Source: Drosophila miranda (lineage: Eukaryota; Arthropoda; Insecta; Diptera; Drosophilidae). From it: DNA of 64,000 bases. Where the stretch lies: NCBI RefSeq assembly GCF_003369915.1, contig NW_022881614.1, positions 12,421,001-12,485,000 of the forward strand. Reading direction: 5' to 3'. Under the pieces are notes generated by a model that was given only the letters and a program-made list of their open reading frames with translations, searched no databases and was not told the origin of the DNA. This document shows, piece after piece, positions 56,951 through 64,000 of the stretch; the first letter of the stretch is position 1; every line of letters begins with the position of its first letter. Made by a program: the position numbers and the translations under genes.

Positions 56951-59534
56951 TTTATTTTCATTTATGTATATGTATGTACATATATCTAACAGATTTAATT
57001 TTAGGCGGGGAACATGGATGTGACTTAATTACTTAAAAGTCTTGAAATTAAGTCATATCAAGTCGACTCAAAGGTCAGATTAATTTTTGACCCCATTTAA
57101 TATATAATGGCCTCCTCGTGGTGTTCCCTGGGTACCGATCTTCAATCGGGAGCCAATTTGAGCGGCGACTTTAAGTACATATGTATGTACACTACTGGCC
57201 AAAAAAATAAGTACATCGGTGTCGTGCTAGTTTGTTATGGAATAGCTCGAATGTTTGTAAGTGTATGGATGCCAATTGTTTATATTTGGAAAGTTTAAAG
57301 TCTAGCCAAATATTTAAATCAAAAATTAAAGTGGGGAACCATCTTAATAAAATTATATTCATACATTTTTGCAGAATGGGCATTTTTGGTCTGGCCAAAA
57401 TAATAAGTACACTGGTGTTATTTATATATTTGAAAGGATTGGATAAGGATTTGGTCAAAGGATTGTTGGTTTTTATTGAGTTCCTTCATATTTAAGTACA
57501 TGAGAGTTAACAAAAATTCTTTAGATAGGCCGTACTCCTGAAGAAAGGAAGTTTTCCATAAGTCTTCAAAAAGAAAGGAAAATTCTCCGGGAAATTGCGA
57601 AAAGTCTAGGACGATCGGTATTCTTGGTTCAGAATACTTTAAAATCTAAAGTGCTTATTGAAAATCGAGGATGGAAGAAGAAATCTTTACAAACAACGGA
57701 TACCCGCATCATCAGTCTTACAAAAAAGGATCAGTTCATGTCTTCCAAGGTCAAATACGCTCAAATTGGGAAAGAAAAGTCAGGTCTGATGGTTCGTCGG
57801 AGACTTCAATATATAGACCTAACAGGACGTATAGTCCGAAAAGTTCCCTTACTCCGAGTAAAAATTTTGAAGATGAGGCAAAAACTCGTTGAAAATCATT
57901 TGGCATGGTCTGGGTCAGATGGGTCTTAAAAGTGGAATAATATATTATTGAGAGACGAAACAAAAATAAATCTTTTTGATAATGACTCCAGAAGATGTAT
58001 ACAAGGACCCAAAGGCAAAGAATTCGACTTCCGGTGCACAAAGAAAACGGTTAAGAACGGAGGCTGATGTATAGGTATCTGAGGCTATTTTTCTTGGCAT
58101 GGCGTTGAGCCGGTACATCGCATAACTGATCATGTGATCCAATTCGGGTATAAAAACATATTGACAGACATTATACAACCTAATGCAGTGGAAAACATGC
58201 CCTTGAGATGGGTCTTTCTACCAGAAAATGACCCAAAGCACACCTCAAAGGTGGAGAAGGTTTAGTTTACGGAAAAAAATGTAAACGTTATGGCTTGGCT
58301 AAGTCAGTCTCCTGACTTAAACCCATTTGAAAACCTTTGGGGTGACTTAAAACGTCGAATTGGTAAAAATGCTTTTCGAAAAGAAAAAGAATTGTGGAGA
58401 ATTTGTGCAAAAAACGTGGTGTGAGATTTCAGTGGAGACTTGCCGCAAACTTATTGCTAGTATGCCAAGAAGAATGGTCGAAATCATCCAAAATAAGTGT
58501 GGCTAAATAGGATACTATTAAAAGATTATAAATTATAAGAAAAAAGTGTAAAAATTTTGATACGCTTTTAGTTTTTCGCTTTGGAGAATTGCTGTACTTA
58601 TTATTTTGGCCAGCCCTTATTTATGATTTTAAGGTTTAATCGATCATAAAATATATATTTGAAATGAAAAATGCTTATGATAAACATTTTTATAGTCTAT
58701 TGTAGGTTAGAAAACTAAAAGTAAATTTGATTTTTTAATTATGTTTATTAGAAAAGTTGTATAGGACGTGAAAGAAAGCTCATAAGCGTGTACTTATTAT
58801 TTTGGCCAGTAGTGTATGTATTTACGTATATATATGTAGTTACATATATGAACATTCTTAAGGCATATCCTCTATTTATAGAAAGAAATATATATATTTA
58901 TGCAAATTTATTTAAGGATATATATATTTTTTCTTATATTGTATATTTAGATACAACATTGTTTTAGTTATAATAAACAAAAAAGTCGAGAACCGACGGC
59001 GTTTGCATAATTTTTATAATTTATAATAAACCTGTTTAAAATAAGGAAATAAATGTGTAATTTTATTATTGTAATATTTTATATTTTGTGGAATAAATCA
59101 AACAAATAACAGCTTTTATTTCATTTCCCGCGCCCTAGTGTACCATACCCCCACCCCCTGCCCATTCTTCATTTATTTTGTGGCGGTAGGTCAGTCCATC
59201 AAAAGACCCAAAACAAGAACCAAACTCAAATTTCAGTTCTAGCGGCCAGCAATACTAAACACGCAAAGTACGTGAGAATGCATGTGCACCCATACACTAA
59301 AACATGCTGGTGGCAAAACAGAACCAGACCTGAGAGAGTTCAAAAAAATCTGAAAAAGCATACAATCACATATTTTTGTCGAAACACACGCAATAGTGTA
59401 CTAACACCATGCAAAGATGTTCTCTCTGCGCTCTCTCTCTCATGATGACGTCACTCTGGGGTACTGAACGCGCTAGCCAGTGTGTGACGCTTTCGTTGTA
59501 TGAACTGGCACATCTATATACTGTATGGTTAGTG
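56951..59534 (-). mobile_element. Unidentified element X, right arm, block 2
   Basis: Copy of 46961-49544 without visible differences in most lines, including the Tc1-like insertion at 57190-58814 and TGACGTCA at 59446-59453. Confidence 0.7.
57190..58814 (+). mobile_element. Tc1-like DNA transposon, block 2 copy
   Basis: Same broken transposase as the copy at 47200, with the same stops, so it was copied by the block duplication and is not an independent insertion. Confidence 0.88.
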
Positions 59535-59790
59535 GTAAAACACAACAAGGCAAAACTTCCCATCTCTAAGAAAATATAATGATATTTACAAATTCTTTGA
59601 AAAAGAAAACATCAGCGCGTACCAAACACTAATTGACTTCATCGACGAAATTGATGTAAAGCTATAAACAGTACTCCAACATCTTCTATTCTTTGACTTG
59701 GCAATTTCCACCTTCAAAAGGCGGGCGGCCAAAAAATCCCCCGCTACTCACGGGTAGCTTGGTAACTTAAACCATAAAAAAAAAAAAAAA
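59535..59790 (+). mobile_element. I-like LINE 3' end, block 2 copy
   Basis: Matches 49545-49802, with a slightly different A-rich end, about 30 bp before the second nopo start codon. Confidence 0.7.
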
Positions 59791-59819
59791 GTGTTTTATG
59801 TAGTGCATTGAGTTAAACA

Positions 59820-61394
59820 ATGTTGAATTTGAATTGCGTTATTTGCGCCGAACTCTTCGCACAATCTGATGAGGTGTACGTCACCATCTGTGGCCACTTG
59901 TTCCATCACAACTGCCTCAACCAATGGCTGGATCGGTAAAGCCGTCGGGACTTGTGCGTTGTTAATGCAACTTAAAAGGTTCCTTTTGCAGCTCCAAGAC
60001 ATGCCCCCAGTGCCGCAACAAATTCACCACCCGGCACATTTGGCGCGTCTACTTCAAACTGGCTAATCTGGACGTTAGTCGGATCGATGTTGGCTCACTG
60101 CAGGAGCAGCTTGACAACGCAAATCTAGCCGTGAAAAATCTAGGAGGAGTTCAACAAGGTGGAGCAGCAACTAAAGGAGCTGAAGGATACGCAAAAGAAG
60201 TGCCTGTGAGTAACATTTTGCAAGTGACAAAGGAAAGACCACAATCTTGTAGTCTTGCCCTCGTTTTACAGCAAGACCATCCCTGGTCTCGAACAGAAGG
60301 GGCAGAAGAAGGAGTTCCTGGTTAGCAGCTACGTGGAACAGATTAGCCTCTTTAAGAGCGAAGCCCAATTGCTAGATGGCTTGCGCAGGGAGAACAAGTC
60401 TCTTAAACTCCAAGTCCAATCAAAGGAAGGTGTTTCGGCCATTCTGGCTGCTAGTTCTGTGGATGCTGAGCTTCTGCTCAAGAATGAGGCCAATCATTAT
60501 GTCCTGGCAAGCTGGGTTTCCACACTAAAGCGGGAGCTGCGGCAGTGCGAGAACAAGAAGACGGAGCTTCGAAACGTAATTAAGCTGGTGCAGAATGATT
60601 TGCGCAAGGAAATCGACCTTAAGCGGTGAGCATGTTTGCCTGAGGGAGTTGGTTGATCTAATCTGGCTTCTCTGTGTTGCAGTACGATGGAAGAGCGGAT
60701 TTCGCATCTGGAGAGCGATCTCTACCAGAACCAGGAGAAGGTAGCTAAGTTCTCTATAGTTGCCCTCGATTCACGCAAATCTCTTTCAGCTTCTTGCTTT
60801 GGAACGGGATCAACCGACCAATGTGGATTCGCACAACAGCTCGACCGGTCTGAACAGCAACATTATGGCGCTGAAGCGTGATGAGAAGCGTGTCACCATT
60901 TCGCCCACAATTGTAAGTACTCGGATACAAAGACTTGAAAGATCGCTGTCACGCATCGCAACCAATAGCAGAAGGAAAACATCAAGCGCATTGAAGAGTC
61001 GAATTCCCCATACCTCAACATCAAGTCCAGCAGCGTGGGGCTGAGTCACCTTCTGAATACCAAGTGCAGCACTGGACTCAGCAGCATATCTCCTATAATG
61101 AGTGGTGCCTCCGGTGTGAGTATGGCCAGCGGCACCGTACGCAAAACTAGCAGTGGTCGTAGTTCAAAGGTAAATTAACGATGGATAGCGGATGGCCCAG
61201 CAAATCGAAAATGATAATAATAATCCTATGCGTCTCTTGAAGTACACGATATTCAAGAAACCGCGACTGCTGTTGGGCTCAGGCAGTTCTGGGGTGGCGG
61301 CAACCATGGGCTCAAACTTTGTGTACCTTTGGCCAGGAATGTCAACCAGCGCCTGAAGGCCGGAACGCTGCGCAATTTTAAGATCGGCAAATAG
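59820..61394 (+). pseudogene. nopo: nopo (TRAIP-type RING E3 ligase), copy 2
   Basis: Exons correspond to copy 1 at +9988: 59820-59935, 59992-60205, 60272-60625, 60683-60740, 60790-60912, 60972-61169 and the last from 61201. The RING reads CVICAELF here. It shares the extra base in exon 2 and the 31-bp remnant intron with copy 1. In addition an 82-bp deletion at about 61325 removes part of the C-terminal exon and shifts its frame before the TAG at 61392-61394. In exon 3 there are changes such as a Pro for Ala in KTIPGLEQK. Confidence 0.85.
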
Positions 61395-61621
61395 GCGCCG
61401 CGGATAGTATGATTATTAGGGAAATTAACCAAGACTGCCTCAGTTGTGAATAGATTGCGATAGCTATTGAGGATGATATTTTAGGTTAGCAAATGCACGA
61501 TTTATCAGTAGTAGGAGTGAGTGTGTAGCTCGTGCTGGCATGCAGAATAATGAAGTTATACCTAGGTTATAAAAATACAAAATACATAATCAATTGTCGC
61601 TGTTATTAATGAGTGCATGTA

Positions 61622-63160
61622 CTAGGCGGCAATCTTCTTCTCTGCTGTGCCAGTCCATTCCTCACGTAGGACAGTGGACAGTGGACAGTGCAGCCTAGAT
61701 CCCGCAGAGCGGCCTTAATGTCCTGCGCCACGCTTGGGTGCTCTGTCATTGCCGTGTTGAGTAGATCCTCGACACCAAACGAGATCCAAGTCTCACATTG
61801 GCTGCGCGAACGCGATACCATGTTTCGTATGGCCCAGGCCCCGTTCCGCTGGACAATCTTGTTGCTGGAATGAGTACGCATAGCCTCTACAAGTACCTCG
61901 GCGATTCCTGTTTCGAAGAAGGCCGTACTGTGCTCCTTGACGCGCAACGTCAGCGTTGTAATGCAGGCCAAGGCAGCGGCTACAATATTCTCGTTTGACT
62001 GGTGTGTCTCTAGGAGCTGTTTGATAATGGGCGCCACCCCCTGATTCACAATGTGAGCCTTAACTGCGTCGTGACCGGCCATGGCTCGCAATAGCTTCAA
62101 GGCTTCGCGGTTCAAACGCACCTCTTCTAGGTTATTGCTCATGATCTCAAAGATAGTCTTCAGGCCGCCCGCCTCATCGATAGCAGTGCACAGTTCCTGG
62201 CGCACTGCCAGTGTGCCAATGGTGAGCAGTAAGTCACCCAGCACATCCACTTCCTGGTATGCCGGCAGCTGCTCCACAAGTGGCAGGAGAAACTCGTTGG
62301 CTATTTGCCGGGCGTGCTCGTGGGCGCAGCCAAACTCCATGCGTATGTCGTCGTCTAGAACAAGGAAGCGGAACACGGCAGTCAGCTCGCTCATCAGGCG
62401 AGAATTGTCCTTGGTCAGCAGCGGCTTCAGCAGCTTCAGAGCAGGTGTGTTCATTATGTTCTGCCGGTTAACTTCATGCATGATGCAGGCTTTCTGCAAC
62501 CACTGCAACGTCAGGATGGTGATCTCGTCGATTCTCCTGCTTGAGTGCCAGCAGCTTCAGGACCACAGCCATTGCCTCCGCATCGAACAAGTCCGGTTGC
62601 TTGTTTGTCAAACTGTTGACGGCCTGCAGGCATTTTTTCTCTCTGGCTCCGTCTCTGCCGCGGCCAGGGTCTGTTCTAGCAAAGTGATCAATGCATCGTG
62701 AGCTCCATTCTTTCCCGCAAGTACCCGGTGCGCCAGCGACTTCTGGCACTCCTCGTCCAAGATGGCCAGTTGATCCAGCAGCTGGGGAGTGTCCGCCTCC
62801 TTCTGGCCTATATGCGTTTTAATTTTGTCCACCATCTCGTTGATTAAGGGTTTGCCGGATTGCGAATTGACAGCCAAATCTTGAATAATGTTGGCCAGAT
62901 TTATTCCCTGAAAATAGTTTTTTCGGGTCACGCAGTCTCTAGTAATATCCCATCCTACGCACCTGTGCCTCAAACTGTTTGATTGTTTCCTGCTTTGCCT
63001 CGGCCGGGCTCATGGAGAACTCCAGCACATTCTCCTGGACCACACCATCGAAAGTGTCTTGGGAAATTATCTTGGCCATGACAGCTTTGTGTACTTTCTT
63101 TACCTTTTTTGTCTCACAAAGTTTGGCTGAGTCAACAGCTGCAAAAGCAGGTAACTTCAA
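61622..63160 (-). pseudogene. Armadillo-repeat protein of the ARMC6 family, copy 2
   Basis: Exon 1 to 62963, intron 62908-62962, long exon below. It keeps the 83 bp lost by copy 1 (LLRAMAGHDAVKAHIVNQG and on), so the ARM region is open for 300 codons from 62508. It shares the extra base near 62529 and the 7-bp triplication (about 61670-61690) with copy 1. Its own lesion is a 22-bp deletion near 62640 that shifts the frame (EPERKNACRPS). The original C-terminus LREEWTGTAEKKIAA is readable in another frame, ending at TAG 61624-61622. Confidence 0.83.
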
Positions 63161-63177
63161 TTTTGACTAGTGCGATA

Positions 63178-63239
63178 AAATATACGGTCTGACCCTCAGA
63201 AATATACCGTCTCATTTAAAAAATATACCGTAATATACT
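63178..63239 (-). promoter_or_regulatory. Probable ARMC6 promoter, copy 2
   Basis: Same three CGGTATATTT-like boxes as at 53211-53272. Confidence 0.5.
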
Positions 63240-63274
63240 GACGAATTATCCAAGTTCAACCAATATTCCTCGAT

Positions 63275-63716
63275 TTTGATATTCCGTCGAATATTACTAG
63301 CTGTTTGTAGTGGGGCGGATCGAAGCTCAACTCTCCAACAACGCAATTGCTGTAGCCGTCATAAGAAATGAAAACCGTTATGTTTAGTGGTATATATATA
63401 ATTATGTGTGTATTTGGTTTGACGGTCGCGCGGTAGATCGGCCGTCTGAAGCGGGGGTGAAATCGTAACTGCTTAACTCTATGCCTTATGGTGCTTTTTC
63501 TACCGTGAGCGCCGTGTGGATCGCGGATTGTGGATCCGAGCGCCCCTCCGAGCGCGCGAGAGCGAGTTGGGACCGGGGCGCACGGAGTTGGCACTGTGCG
63601 CGGAAATTGTTTACGGCTGGCCTGAACATCCTCCCCCCCCCCTTGCAGGATTGCAAAGTATAATGGGGTGGCCTATGGCTGGGCGTACGCTCCGGACCCG
63701 ATTCATCCCAAAAAAG
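63275..63716. other. 442-bp segment present only in block 2
   Basis: AT-rich then GC-rich sequence (TTCCGTCGAATATTACTAG to CGATTCATCCCAAAAAAG) with a C run at 63633-63642 and no convincing frame. Block 1 lacks it and has about 12 bases of filler at the same place. Confidence 0.7.
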
Positions 63717-64000
63717 GCGCTCTGGACTTGACAAGGACGTCGACTCATTGTCGCTCCACGGTCAGATAGGCGTGAGGATGCGCAAAACGGGGGTTGCTCT
63801 TGAGGAATCTGTGGATGGCGCCGTGGTTCCTACGACGGGGCGGCTCGCGGGGAGACGAGTGTGTCGTTCGTCGTGAGCCGATGTAGATGGCGACGGTACA
63901 GTCGCGGCTGAGCGTGCTGGACGACGAGGGCGGCGTTTTGCATGGTTCGATTTAGATGGCGACGATGCTCGCGAGGCTGAGCGGGCCGGACGACGAAACG
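63717..64000. repeat. 69-bp-repeat segment, block 2 copy
   Basis: Matches 53320-53603, including the two 69-bp units (63878 onward). The window ends in the second unit, so the next junction is not visible. Confidence 0.75.

Larger units (their letters stand above)
53673..64000 (+). repeat. Second copy of the 10-kb tandem block
   Basis: Homologous to about 43673-53600, with an offset of 9906-9990 bp. The junction lies inside a Helentron: unassigned sequence ending CCCGCAATACTGG runs straight into TCGATTGAGCCATG. The copies differ by few substitutions and a handful of indels. The window ends inside the block. Confidence 0.92.

Noticed and set aside
1..64000. tRNA, rRNA or snRNA genes
   Set aside because: No cloverleaf A/B-box pairs or conserved rRNA blocks were recognised by eye; a covariance-model scan would be needed to exclude degraded copies.

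Overview
The window is eukaryotic and looks like repeat-packed, gene-poor heterochromatin from a fly of the genus Drosophila. Three degraded copies of conserved fly protein genes (Iswi, nopo/TRAIP and an ARMC6-type armadillo gene) lie among nested, mutated transposable elements. The TE set (roo-like BEL/Pao, I-like, LOA-like and CR1-like LINEs, a long-LTR Osvaldo-type Ty3 element, a Tc1-like element, and many INE-1/DINE-1-like Helentrons with GTCT/GTCC cores) suggests the obscura group. From memory, all three host genes map to D. melanogaster 2R (Muller C). Multi-copy, decaying Muller C genes in dense TEs would fit the D. miranda neo-Y, but that is inference.

Layout. 1-21780: an I-like LINE, split near its start by a 16.5-kb roo-like BEL/Pao element (141-16678, minus strand). 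The BEL element carries a CR1-like LINE (about 1245-5190) and three Helentrons, and its gag-pol segment is tandemly duplicated between Helentrons. A further Helentron (18058-19003) interrupts the I-like endonuclease. 21781-29327: the arm of an unidentified element (here X) holding a near-complete LOA-like LINE and a Tc1-like element. 29328-30502: unassigned sequence, a Helentron scrap and a foldback-type element. 30503-42349: an Osvaldo-like LTR retrotransposon plus an inverted copy of its LTR and leader. The two inverted arms flank the promoter and first coding exons of Iswi, which point the wrong way. 42350-43495: the continuation of Iswi, broken and truncated.

43539-53672 and 53673-64000 are two nearly identical tandem copies of a block of about 10 kb: Helentron array, inverted X arm with a Tc1-like copy, 3' end of an I-like LINE, nopo, convergent ARMC6 gene, and a 69-bp-repeat segment. 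The two copies share several disabling mutations and each adds its own, so no nopo or ARMC6 copy here looks intact.

Nothing in the window forms a working pathway. What stands out is repeat-mediated rearrangement: an LTR-flanked inversion that splits Iswi, Helentron-bounded duplications, inverted arms that share private insertions (gene-conversion-like), and a recent tandem amplification of two convergent host genes. No tRNA, rRNA, CRISPR array or prokaryotic-type operon was seen.
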